A stretch of 23,077 nucleotides of DNA from CANJQH01 sp031368515 (GTDB lineage Bacteria > Chloroflexota > Anaerolineae > J036 > Brachytrichaceae), in assembly GCA_031368515.1 (NCBI GenBank), contig JANMNW010000277.1, forward strand, positions 1-23,077, given 5' to 3'. Positions 8,947 through 15,921 of the stretch are shown here, piece after piece. Under the pieces are notes generated by a model, which worked only from the letters and a program-made list of their open reading frames with translations, did no database searches and was not told the DNA's origin. The translations under genes and the position numbers were made by a program. How positions within the stretch are numbered: the first letter of the stretch is position 1; each line of letters starts with the position of its first letter.

Positions 8947-8967
8947 GCTGGAGACCCGAGCGGCGTC

Positions 8968-9330
8968 CTACTCCTCCGGCTCGCAGGTCACCAGGAGCGG
9001 AAAGCCCTCCAAGCGGGCGGAAAACACCGCCTGATTCACCAAGCGCTCGGCTTCGCTTTGGGGGCGCACGCACACCAACGCGATGCCATTTACATGCGTT
9101 GTCATGGCCACACGCTCGGCCTGCGTGTAGGCGAGCTTAAAGATGGTCTGCAGCATGTTGATGACAAACTCGAATGTGGTCACGTCATCGTTGTGAATCA
9201 GCACGCGATATGGCGGCTCCAACCACAGCATCTCGTCTTTGTCGACATCCTTCTGGATATCCGTCTCCGACTCGCGATTGGGTGTGGCGGCGCATAGCGG
9301 CTGCCAGTGTGTTTCCAGCGGCATGTTCAA
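8968..9330 (-). CDS. clpS: ClpS-type ATP-dependent Clp protease adaptor
   Basis: 120 aa from TTG 9330, or 118 aa from ATG 9324. After about 35 variable residues comes the ClpS core: PPYRVLIHNDDVTTFEFVINMLQTIF, with the HNDD loop that in ClpS binds N-degron residues. Then follow MTTHVNGIALVCV and LVNQAVFSARLEGFPLLVTCEPEE, the usual end. ClpS docks on the ClpA/ClpC N-domain and delivers N-end-rule substrates. The canonical 'ND(Y/D)TPMEFV' is varied to NDDVTTFEFV. No clp gene is adjacent. The hexamer TATCTT (9342-9337) sits 6 nt before the TTG and 12 nt before the ATG, so the spacing seen elsewhere in the window favours TTG. Confidence 0.85.
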   Translation of the reverse strand: MNMPLETHWQPLCAATPNRESETDIQKDVDKDEMLWLEPPYRVLIHNDDVTTFEFVINMLQTIFKLAYTQAERVAMTTHVNGIALVCVRPQSEAERLVNQAVFSARLEGFPLLVTCEPEE

Positions 9331-9401
9331 GGCGAAAAGATACCACGGATGCGACCAACAACCGTATCCGAGCTTATCCGGCGGGCCTACAGCTGTGTCA
9401 A

Positions 9402-10430
9402 TTAGCCGGGGCGGCTGGGTTGCCGCTTGCGCTCATCCACAGCCGCCAAAAAATCGGCGCGTGATTTCTTCCAACGGGTTTCCAGATCGGTGCTGTAGCC
9501 GGCGACGATCCACGGCCCGCGTTCCATCACCTGGCCGAGAAAACGATCGGCGCCAGCCGCGTCTTTGGCGAACACGCAGCTGAGCGGATTCCCGGCGCGG
9601 TCGTGCAGCTTCACCGATTCCGTCTTGCCGACGGTGATGCCGTATCTCTTCTGGGTCAGCGTGTGGCGATGGGCCCAGGCGATGTCATCCAGCCGGCGAA
9701 TGGATCCGCCATAGTTGCTTAGCGCCATTACCCAGCGCGGGCTGATCACATTTTTCCCTTTTGTGTCGGGCGGCACTTCGGCCTCGATCTGCTGCAACAC
9801 CTGCGCCGGATCGCCGTAGCGGGCCAGGTCTTTGGCCAACGGATGGGCCGCAAAACTGCGGCTGCGCAACCAGCGCGCCAGCGCAAACACGCCCAGACCC
9901 GTCAGCGCGACAAGCAGCAGGCTCAGAAGCACGGCCGGGAAGTTGTCGCCGGTGCCGTCGAGCATCATCGGCAAAAACTCGATGCCTGGCACGTCGCTCA
10001 CGATCTTGTCGACCACTTCAGCCCGCACATCGCTCGGCACGGCCACCAGCCAGCCGGTCACTTCGATCGCTTCGCCGTTCGGATCGCCGGCCGGCACTTT
10101 GGCCAGCAGGAATTGATCGTCCATGCGCAACGCGCGATACACCGAGTGTTCGGTCACGCGTCCGCTGCGACTGCTGCGGCTGGTGAACTCGAAACCCGTC
10201 TCGATGTTCTCGTCGCTTTCCACGATGACTTTGTAGCGGTCAAGTTTTGCCGGTTCTTTCACCTTGCGGACCGCGTCCTTGTCCAGGCGTACCGGATCGG
10301 CCATGACATTGCGCAAATAGCGAAACGAGAGCGCCGCAGTCAGCGCGGCGGCGGCGAGCAGAATCGCCGCGCCGATCAGCATGTTGCGGCTTGTGCGGCG
10401 AAACTGCTGTGTCAAAAATCCGTCGATCAC
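9402..10430 (-). CDS. Two-TM membrane protein of unknown function
   Basis: 342 aa from GTG 10430, chosen because AAGGAG lies 5 nt upstream. The frame is open for a further 46 codons upstream, but that part crosses the pnp terminator region. One helix at about residues 15-37 is followed by an extracytoplasmic segment of about 125 residues, a second helix (about 165-187), and a cytoplasmic C-terminal domain. The C-terminal part has AAHPLAKDLARYGDPAQVLQQIEAEV, then an ISPRWVMALSNYGGSIRRLDDIAWAHRH segment. I have a general memory of this 'HP..k.LarYGdp..v...Ie.E / DI.WAy' pattern in uncharacterised membrane proteins, but cannot name a function. It stands alone, downstream of pnp on the same strand and separated from it by a terminator. 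Confidence 0.7.
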   Translation of the reverse strand: MIDGFLTQQFRRTSRNMLIGAAILLAAAALTAALSFRYLRNVMADPVRLDKDAVRKVKEPAKLDRYKVIVESDENIETGFEFTSRSSRSGRVTEHSVYRALRMDDQFLLAKVPAGDPNGEAIEVTGWLVAVPSDVRAEVVDKIVSDVPGIEFLPMMLDGTGDNFPAVLLSLLLVALTGLGVFALARWLRSRSFAAHPLAKDLARYGDPAQVLQQIEAEVPPDTKGKNVISPRWVMALSNYGGSIRRLDDIAWAHRHTLTQKRYGITVGKTESVKLHDRAGNPLSCVFAKDAAGADRFLGQVMERGPWIVAGYSTDLETRWKKSRADFLAAVDERKRQPSRPG

Positions 10431-10510
10431 GAATCTCCTTAAAGTCGTCGCGGCGCGTTCCCTCGCTCCCGAACCCGCATCATACTTTTGCCTCGGCTGA
10501 TTCGGCGCAC

Positions 10511-10557
10511 AAAAAAAGCCGGCGGAAGCGTCTCGAGTTCGAGACGCCTCCGCCGGC
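10511..10557 (-). terminator. Intrinsic terminator of pnp
   Basis: Positions 10518-10557 form an almost perfect inverted repeat: nine-base outer arms (GCCGGCGGA/TCCGCCGGC), one A/C mismatch, then GCGTCTCGA/TCGAGACGC around a 2-nt centre. On the minus strand it is followed at once by seven T (A run at 10511-10517), which is the form of a rho-independent terminator. It lies 39 nt past the pnp stop and separates pnp from the membrane-protein gene downstream. Confidence 0.9.
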
Positions 10558-10595
10558 TTGCAGCTCATGCGCTTTGGCGCTGAGCGGCCTGGGTG

Positions 10596-12914
10596 TTAGC
10601 TGCGATCGCGCGGGGGGCCGCTGCGGCGCAACGGCCTGCGGTCGCCGCCTCGATCCCCGCCCCGGTCGCCGCCGCGGTCGCCGAAGTCACGGCGCGGGCC
10701 GCGATCACCGCCACGCCCGCCGCCTTGTGGGCGACCGCCGCGATCTTGGGCCTGCGCCTCTTCCAAAGTCAGTCCAGCCAACACAGCCTTGCGGCTGAGG
10801 CGAATCTTGCCGTTGTCGGTGCCGATCACCATGACGGTGATTTCCTGGCCCATCTGCACTTCATCCGCCACCGATTCCACGCGGAAATCGGCGAGCTGCG
10901 ACACGTGCACCATGCCTTCCATTTTCGGCATGATCTCGACAAAGCAGCCAAAGTCAGTGATGCGCGTCACCGGACCGGTATAGACGGAGCCCAGCTCGAC
11001 CGAGCCGCCCAGACCCATCACCATTTCGCGCGCGCGCTCGGCCGAGGGGCCGTCGTTCGAGGCGATGTAAACCTTGCCGTCTTCCTGGATGTCGATCTTG
11101 ACGCCGGTCGATTCCTGGATGCCGCGCACATTCTTGCCGCCGGGCCCGATCAGCGCGCCGATCTTGTCCGGAGCGATTTGAACGACCGTGATGCGCGGCG
11201 TGTGGGCCTTCATTTCCTGCGGCTGGTCGATCGTTTCCATCATGCGCTGCAAAATGGCGAGGCGTCCCTGGTTGGCCTGCGCCAGCGCCTCTTCAAGCAC
11301 TTGTGGCGTAAGCCCGGAGATCTTGATGTCCATTTGCAAGGCGGTGATGCCCTTTGTGGTGCCGGCGACTTTGAAGTCCATGTCGCCGATATGATCCTCC
11401 AAACCCTGGATGTCGGACAAAATGGCGTAGCCGCCCGAGATGCCCTTTTCCTGATCGGTGATCAAACCCATGGCGATGCCGGACACCGGCGCTTTGATCG
11501 GCACGCCCGCGTCCATCAGCGCCATCGTGCTGCCGCACACCGAGCCCATCGAGGTGCTGCCGTTTGAGCTGATCGCTTCGCTGACCACGCGGTAGGCGTA
11601 GGGGAAATCAGCGATGCTGGGGATGACTGGAATCAACGCGCGCTCGGCCAGCGCGCCGTGGCCAATTTCGCGGCGGCTGCTGCCGCGCAACACCTTCGCC
11701 TCGCCCGTGCTGTACGGGGGGAAGTTGTAGTTGTGCATGTAGCGCTTCTCTTTGTTCGGATGCAGGCCGTCGAGCTCCTGCGCGTCATCGGTGGTGCCGA
11801 GCGTGACGATGCTCATGATCTGCGTTTCGCCTCGGGTGAAGATCGCTGCGCCGTGGGCGCGGGGCGAGATATGGCTGCCGTGCTCGCACCAGATCGGGCG
11901 GATCTGCTTGAGCGTGCGGCCATCCGGGCGAATGCCATCTTTCAAGATGCGCGCGCGCACGGCTTCGCTGGTCATGTCTTTCACCACGGCGTGCAGCTCG
12001 TCGGCGTTGACGTCGCCGATGCTCTGCATCTGCGCCATCACATCGCCTTCGATCGCGTCGAGCGCCGTCTGCTGCTCCGACTTGGCCATTTCCTGGTCAA
12101 TCGTGTCTTGCACGCGGCTGCCGATGGCGTCGCGCACTTTGCGGTTGAATTCGGCGTTCTGGCCAAACTTGGGATAGTCCGACTTGGGCTTGCCCAGATC
12201 CGCGCGCATCTTTTGCTGAAGCGCGACAAAATTCTGGATGGCCTCGTGGCCGCCGCGCAGCGCGCGCACCATGGTGGCTTCATCGACCTCGCTGGCGCCG
12301 CACTCGACCATGACGATGGCGTCTTTGGTGCCGGCGATGCGCAGATCGAGTTCGCTGTATTCCATCTCCGGGATGGTCGGGTTGTAGACCAGTTCGCCAT
12401 TGATCAGCCCGACACGCACCGCGCCGACGGGGTTGGTGAACGGCACATCCGAGATGATCAGCGCGGCCGAAGCGGCGTTGATGGCCAGGATGTCGATGTC
12501 GTTGATTTGATCGTGCGAAAGCGCGGTGATGATGATCTGCACGTCGTTGCGCAGGTCATCGGGGAAGAGCGGGCGCATGGGCCGGTCGACCAGGCGCGAA
12601 ATCAAGATCGCAGCTTCGCCCGGGCGGCCTTCGCGGCGGAAGAAAGAGCCGGGAATGCGGCCGGCTGCATAGAGGCGCTCCTCGTAGTCCACGCTGAGCG
12701 GAAAGAAATCGATGCCCTGGCGCACTTTGCGCGCCATCGTGGCGGTGCCGAGCACCATGGTATCGCCGATGCGGGCGGTTACGGCGCCGCCGGCAAGCCG
12801 GGCTAGACGGCCGGTTTCGATGACGATTTCTTTGTCCCCAATCATCGCCGTGTAGACGTGGTTGGCTGGCTTCTCTCCGGGGACGATGAGAGACGTGAGA
12901 TTACTATCGGACAT
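10596..12914 (-). CDS. pnp: Polyribonucleotide nucleotidyltransferase (PNPase)
   Basis: 772 aa. First RNase PH domain (about residues 20-150: FFPLSVDYEERLYAAGRIPGSF, LISRLVDRPMRPLFP), helical linker, second RNase PH domain (about 320-545) with RGSSRREIGHGALAERAL, SSNGSTSMGSVCG and the catalytic Asp segment GDMDFKVAGTTKGITALQMD. A KH domain (IGPGGKNVRGIQ) and an S1 domain (GPVTRITDFGCFVEI) follow. The last 50 or so residues are an Arg/Gly/Asp-rich tail with GGDR repeats. It degrades RNA 3'-to-5' using phosphate. ATG 12914 is chosen because GGAGAC lies about 9 nt upstream and the family N-terminus starts there; the frame stays open upstream. It lies 333 nt after rpsO, as in many bacteria. Confidence 0.97.
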   Translation of the reverse strand: MSDSNLTSLIVPGEKPANHVYTAMIGDKEIVIETGRLARLAGGAVTARIGDTMVLGTATMARKVRQGIDFFPLSVDYEERLYAAGRIPGSFFRREGRPGEAAILISRLVDRPMRPLFPDDLRNDVQIIITALSHDQINDIDILAINAASAALIISDVPFTNPVGAVRVGLINGELVYNPTIPEMEYSELDLRIAGTKDAIVMVECGASEVDEATMVRALRGGHEAIQNFVALQQKMRADLGKPKSDYPKFGQNAEFNRKVRDAIGSRVQDTIDQEMAKSEQQTALDAIEGDVMAQMQSIGDVNADELHAVVKDMTSEAVRARILKDGIRPDGRTLKQIRPIWCEHGSHISPRAHGAAIFTRGETQIMSIVTLGTTDDAQELDGLHPNKEKRYMHNYNFPPYSTGEAKVLRGSSRREIGHGALAERALIPVIPSIADFPYAYRVVSEAISSNGSTSMGSVCGSTMALMDAGVPIKAPVSGIAMGLITDQEKGISGGYAILSDIQGLEDHIGDMDFKVAGTTKGITALQMDIKISGLTPQVLEEALAQANQGRLAILQRMMETIDQPQEMKAHTPRITVVQIAPDKIGALIGPGGKNVRGIQESTGVKIDIQEDGKVYIASNDGPSAERAREMVMGLGGSVELGSVYTGPVTRITDFGCFVEIMPKMEGMVHVSQLADFRVESVADEVQMGQEITVMVIGTDNGKIRLSRKAVLAGLTLEEAQAQDRGGRPQGGGRGGDRGPRRDFGDRGGDRGGDRGGDRRPLRRSGPPRDRS
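10605..10760 (-). repeat. Low-complexity GC-rich repeat encoding the PNPase RG tail
   Basis: The 3' end of pnp is built of short imperfect copies of the unit GGCGACCGCGGC (read on the minus strand), which encode Gly-Asp-Arg-Gly repeats. It is coding, but the unit structure makes it prone to length change. Confidence 0.6.
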
Positions 12915-13076
12915 TGTGTGCTGTCTCCATTGTGTTGAGGAGCCAGCCGGGAGCGAGTCAGGAGCCAGTTGAAGCTGCAAGGACGCGAGTGGTTTGACCA
13001 GTCGCGCCAGGGTCCAGCCGCACTGTTCCCGACGGCCGACCGCTGACTTCTCCAAACGCGAGGAAGAGGTTAGAGG

Positions 13077-13118
13077 TTAGAGGTTTGCGGAGTTGGCGGC
13101 AACTCCGCAAACCTCTAA
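13077..13118 (-). repeat. 18-bp-stem hairpin in the pnp leader
   Basis: Arms 13077-13094 and 13101-13118 are perfectly complementary over 18 bp around a 6-nt loop (GGCGGC on the + strand). A tandem GAGGTTA repeat (13069-13083) abuts the left arm. No T-run follows, so it is not a standard terminator. It could be an RNase III-type processing stem, or a copy of a dispersed palindromic repeat. Confidence 0.75.
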
Positions 13119-13207
13119 TCTCTACGCGCTTTTCTCTCGCCTGCTTACGTGTGGCGTCAATTCACGCTCCGGCGATTGGCCAAGGCGGCGAATGGGCGCC
13201 CAATATG

Positions 13208-13237
13208 CAAGACGCCGGTGCATGCACCGGCGTCTTG
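13208..13237 (-). terminator. Perfect 30-bp palindrome after rpsO (hairpin; weak terminator or processing site)
   Basis: CAAGACGCCGGTG and its exact complement flank a CATG centre, ending 11 nt past the rpsO stop at 13248. On the minus strand it is followed by CATATTGGGC, which lacks the uridine tract of an efficient intrinsic terminator. Partial termination or 3'-end protection of rpsO mRNA with read-through into pnp is more likely. Confidence 0.6.
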
Positions 13238-13247
13238 CTGGGTTGAT

Positions 13248-13517
13248 TTATTTGCGCAATCCGAGGCTGGCCAGAAGGCTGCGATAACCTGCGGAATCGT
13301 GCTCAGCCATGTATTTGAGCAGCGAACGACGCTTGCCGACCAACAACAACAGACCATGGCGGGTGCTCTGGTCGTGCTTGTGGGAGCGCAAATGCTCGTT
13401 CAAGTGATTGATGCGCGCGGTCAGAATTGCGATCTGAACGCCTGAAGATCCGGTATCGGTCGCGCCTTTGGCGTACTTCGCGACGATCTCGGCTTTCTCC
13501 CCTTTGCTGAGTGCCAT
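13248..13517 (-). CDS. rpsO: 30S ribosomal protein S15
   Basis: 89 aa, the exact family length. MALSKGEKAEIVAKYAKGATDTGSSGVQIAILTARINHLNEHLRSHKHD is followed by STRHGLLLLVGKRRSLLKYM and ends LLASLGLRK, all classic S15. S15 binds 16S rRNA at the three-way junction h20/h21/h22 early in 30S assembly. The ATG at 13517 has an AGGAGAT ribosome binding site 6-7 nt upstream, one of the few clear ones in the window. The frame is open upstream, but the conserved N-terminus and RBS settle the start. It is followed on the same strand by pnp. Confidence 0.98.
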   Translation of the reverse strand: MALSKGEKAEIVAKYAKGATDTGSSGVQIAILTARINHLNEHLRSHKHDQSTRHGLLLLVGKRRSLLKYMAEHDSAGYRSLLASLGLRK

Positions 13518-13603
13518 AAAACTATCTCCTGTGTGTGTTGAATGCGCGGCTCCGCTCAAAGGGTGCAGAAAATCCGCGCTAGCGATAAACGGGGCGGATT
13601 CTA
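13518..13603 (-). promoter_or_regulatory. rpsO leader with -10-like hexamer and possible structured 5' UTR
   Basis: On the minus strand TAGAAT (13603-13598) lies about 80 nt before the rpsO ATG; no good -35 is seen. The leader contains a six-bp inverted repeat (GCGCGG 13544-13549 with CCGCGC 13574-13579) enclosing a 24-nt region, and then the RBS. S15 represses its own mRNA through leader structures in several bacteria. Such a function here is only a possibility. Confidence 0.35.
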
Positions 13604-13611
13604 ACATGCGC

Positions 13612-14385
13612 CTACAGCGGCGTCGTATACGCCGCGGTGATGCCGCCATCCACCAGAAACTCGGTTCCTGTTACAAACGACGACTCGTTCGACGCAAGAT
13701 ACAGCGCAGCATAGGCGATCTCTTTCGCCTGGCCAAAACGTCCCATCGGAATGTGAACCAGCCGGCGCTCTTTTTTCTCCGGCGTGTTCAGATACTTCAT
13801 CAACAGCTCGGTATGCAGCGGCCCCGGACACAGCGCATTCACCCGAATGTTTTCGCGCGCATGCACTGCCGCCAGTTCGCGGCTCATCGACAACACCGCG
13901 CCCTTGCTGGCGGTGTAAGCCAGCTGCGGCGTGGCCGCGCCAAGCAACGCCACAAACGAGGCGGTGTTGATGATGCTGCCCCCGCCCGCGCGGCGCAGGG
14001 CGGGAATGCCGTATTTGCAGCCCAGCCACACGCCTTTCACATTGATGTTGAAGGTTAAATCCCACACAGCTTCGCTGGTGTTGATGGCATCGTCGTCATC
14101 GGCGTGGCTGATGCCAGCATTGTTAAACAGCACGTGCAGCGCGCCAAACGCCCGCTCAGCAGCTGCTATCATGGCCTCGCACTCGGCGGCTTTTGACACA
14201 TCGGCGCGCTGATAAATGGCGCGGCCGCCGGCGTCGGTCACAAGACGCACGGTCTCCGCACCGGCAGTGTCGTTGACGTCAACCACCACGACAGCCGCGC
14301 CTTCGCGAGCAAACAACAGCGCAGTTTCGCGGCCAATGCCGCCGCCCGCGCCCGTGATCAAGGCAGTTTTGTTTTCAAGTCTCAT
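13612..14385 (-). CDS. Classical short-chain dehydrogenase/reductase (FabG-like)
   Basis: 257 aa. The cofactor motif TGAGGGIG is at about residues 10-17 and DVNDTAG follows strand 2, where an Asp favours NAD(H). The NNAG motif is followed by the catalytic Ser in IINTASF and by YTASK, giving an intact Ser-Tyr-Lys triad. The C-terminal FVTGTEFLVDGGITAAYTTP is typical. The ATG at 14385 overlaps the stop of the upstream glutamine synthetase gene (ATGA), so the two are co-translated. An upstream in-frame ATG (14415) lies inside that gene and is not preferred. It may oxidise or reduce an intermediate of the pathway served by the glutamine synthetase-like enzyme. The substrate is unknown. Confidence 0.85.
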   Translation of the reverse strand: MRLENKTALITGAGGGIGRETALLFAREGAAVVVVDVNDTAGAETVRLVTDAGGRAIYQRADVSKAAECEAMIAAAERAFGALHVLFNNAGISHADDDDAINTSEAVWDLTFNINVKGVWLGCKYGIPALRRAGGGSIINTASFVALLGAATPQLAYTASKGAVLSMSRELAAVHARENIRVNALCPGPLHTELLMKYLNTPEKKERRLVHIPMGRFGQAKEIAYAALYLASNESSFVTGTEFLVDGGITAAYTTPL

Positions 14386-15785
14386 ATGCGTTCGAAGTAT
14401 CGCTTGCGTTCCCAATCCGTGACAGCGGCGTCAAACTGCGCCTGCTCCACGCGTGAATAGTGCGTGTAGTGCTCAACCACATCCGAGCCAAATGCGCTCG
14501 CAGCAAACGCGCTGGCTTCAAACGCGTCCGTCGCCTGGCCCAGCGTGTATTGCACCCGGGTCAGGCTGCGCGCTTGATACACATCGCCGCGGAAGATGTC
14601 CGGCGGCTCGATCTTGTTTGCTATGCCGTCCAGACCCGAAGCCAGCGCCGCCGCATAGGCCAGATATGGATTGGCGTCGGCGCCAGGAATGCGGCATTCA
14701 ATGCGCAGGCTGTTGCCGTGGCCGACCACGCGAAAGCCGGCGGTGCGGTTGTCATAGCTCCACGCGATGCGCGTCGGCGCCCATGAACCATCTTCGTAGC
14801 GCTTGTACGAGTTAATCGTGGGCGCGTAGAACGGCATCACCTCTCGCGCATGCGCCATCCAGCCGCCCAAAAACCAGCGAAACTGATCGGAGCAGCCTTC
14901 GACCGGGCCAAGGGTTTTCTTGCCGGCAAACGCATTTTTGCCGTTGGCCCACAAGCTCATGTGGAGATGACAACTCGAACCCGCTTGCGGCGCGGAAAAA
15001 GGTTTGGCCATAAAGGTCACGCTGACGCCCTGCTGCTCGGCGATCTCCTTCATGCATTGTTTATAGACGGCATGACGGTCGGCCATGGTCAGCGCATCGG
15101 CGTAGCGCACGTTGACCTCGTGCTGGCCCAGGCCAAACTCGCCCTTGCTGCTCTCGACCGGCACACCCGAGCGAGCCAAATGACGGCGTACTGCGGCGGT
15201 GTAGGCCTCTTCACGCGTGCCTTGCAGAACGTGATAATCCTCCAGATACCAGCCGGCGGGTTTGATGTTTGCATATCCCTTCTCGGCAGCGGTGCGATAC
15301 GAGTCGGCAAAAATGTAGTACTCCAGCTCAGAAGCGGCGAAAACATCAAAGCCCTGCGCAGAGGCACGGTCGATTTGCTGCCGCAGCAGCGTGCGGGGCG
15401 CCACGCTGACCAGGCTGTGTGTTTTTTCGTTGGCGACGTCGCAAAGCACGAGCGCGGTTTTGTCGAGCCAGCTGGCGACGCGCAAGGTGCGCAGATCGGG
15501 AATCATGTGAAAGTCGCCGTAGCCCAGCTCCCAATTGGCGTATTTGAAACCCGGCACTGGCGTCATTTCCATGTCGACGGTCAGCAAGTAATCGCAACCG
15601 TGTGTGCCATGGTGAGCGACCTGGTCGAGGAAGAAGCTGGCGTCAAAGCGCTTGCCGATCAGACGGCCGATGTGATCGGTTGCGCCGACGATGACGGTGT
15701 CGATCTGGTCGGCTTTCACGCGCAGCTTTAGGTCATCCAGCGAGAGCATGCCGGGAGAGCCTGGAGGTGGAGCAGAACGTGCCAT
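14382..15785 (-). CDS. Glutamine synthetase family protein (GlnA-like ligase, possibly gamma-glutamyl-amine forming)
   Basis: 467 aa from ATG 15785. The N-terminal beta-grasp domain (to about residue 105) includes GFKYANWELGYGDFHMIPDLRTLR. The catalytic domain has ASELEYYIF and KGEFGLGQHEVNVRYADAL, with the metal-binding Glu residues. It also has FMAKPFSAPQAGSSCHLHMSLW, with the ATP/metal His, then PTRIAWSYDNRTAGFRVVG and RIECRIPGADANPYLAYAA. The adenylylation Tyr motif (NLYDLP) of GlnA type I-beta is absent. It resembles the PuuA/GlnA3-like group acting on amines rather than ammonia, although this is not proven. A TACACT hexamer lies 9 nt before ATG. A longer start at 15872 would run through a palindrome and is rejected. 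The next gene overlaps. Confidence 0.85.
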   Translation of the reverse strand: MARSAPPPGSPGMLSLDDLKLRVKADQIDTVIVGATDHIGRLIGKRFDASFFLDQVAHHGTHGCDYLLTVDMEMTPVPGFKYANWELGYGDFHMIPDLRTLRVASWLDKTALVLCDVANEKTHSLVSVAPRTLLRQQIDRASAQGFDVFAASELEYYIFADSYRTAAEKGYANIKPAGWYLEDYHVLQGTREEAYTAAVRRHLARSGVPVESSKGEFGLGQHEVNVRYADALTMADRHAVYKQCMKEIAEQQGVSVTFMAKPFSAPQAGSSCHLHMSLWANGKNAFAGKKTLGPVEGCSDQFRWFLGGWMAHAREVMPFYAPTINSYKRYEDGSWAPTRIAWSYDNRTAGFRVVGHGNSLRIECRIPGADANPYLAYAAALASGLDGIANKIEPPDIFRGDVYQARSLTRVQYTLGQATDAFEASAFAASAFGSDVVEHYTHYSRVEQAQFDAAVTDWERKRYFERI

Positions 15786-15794
15786 GATGGCGCA

Positions 15795-15800
15795 AGTGTA
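15795..15800 (-). promoter_or_regulatory. -10-like hexamer of the glutamine synthetase-like gene
   Basis: TACACT on the minus strand lies 9 nt upstream of ATG 15785 with no Shine-Dalgarno between. The large palindrome at 15803-15854 lies immediately upstream, over the -35 region, so it could influence this promoter. Confidence 0.35.
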
Positions 15801-15802
15801 GG

Positions 15803-15854
15803 CGGAAAGATCAAGACCTGAAAGGTCATGACCTTTCAGGTCTTGACCTTTCCG
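15803..15854. repeat. 52-bp near-perfect palindrome between divergent genes
   Basis: 15811-15846 is a perfect 36-bp palindrome with no spacer, built from the unit AAGACCTGAAAGGTCA and its complement. After one mismatched pair (15810/15847) it continues with CGGAAAG/CTTTCCG at 15803-15809 and 15848-15854. Internal sub-repeats GACCTTTC also occur. It sits between the divergent glutamine synthetase-like and CopD-like genes. It could be an operator, a bidirectional hairpin, or a dispersed intergenic repeat. Confidence 0.85.
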
Positions 15855-15921
15855 GCATCTGTAACATGCCAACTGTCAGCCACTGTCAGACTCGCGCACC
15901 GTACGATACGCTTGCCTCCTC

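Larger units (their letters stand above)
12915..13247 (-). other. rpsO-pnp intergenic region with two strong inverted repeats
   Basis: There is no gene in these 333 nt. In the transcribed (minus) direction it holds a 30-bp perfect palindrome just after rpsO (13208-13237), an 18-bp-stem hairpin (13077-13118), a GGTTAGA direct repeat beside it, and the pnp ribosome binding site GGAGAC. In many bacteria this interval carries terminator or processing signals that set pnp level, including PNPase autocontrol in E. coli. A similar role here is inferred. Confidence 0.6.

Noticed and set aside
10605..10760. Short GC-rich tandem units as a CRISPR or satellite array
   Set aside because: They are in frame within pnp and encode a continuous RG-rich tail. 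There are no spacers.
11658..12806. Very long open frame antisense to pnp (also 10593-11567, 6268-7317 and 14850-15731 opposite other genes)
   Set aside because: These are high-GC shadow frames opposite strongly conserved genes. Their composition is rich in Arg/Ala/His and no domain is recognisable.
12915..13055. N-terminal extension of PNPase to 13055
   Set aside because: The conserved PNPase N-terminus and a GGAGAC ribosome binding site fit ATG 12914. The extension has no family match.
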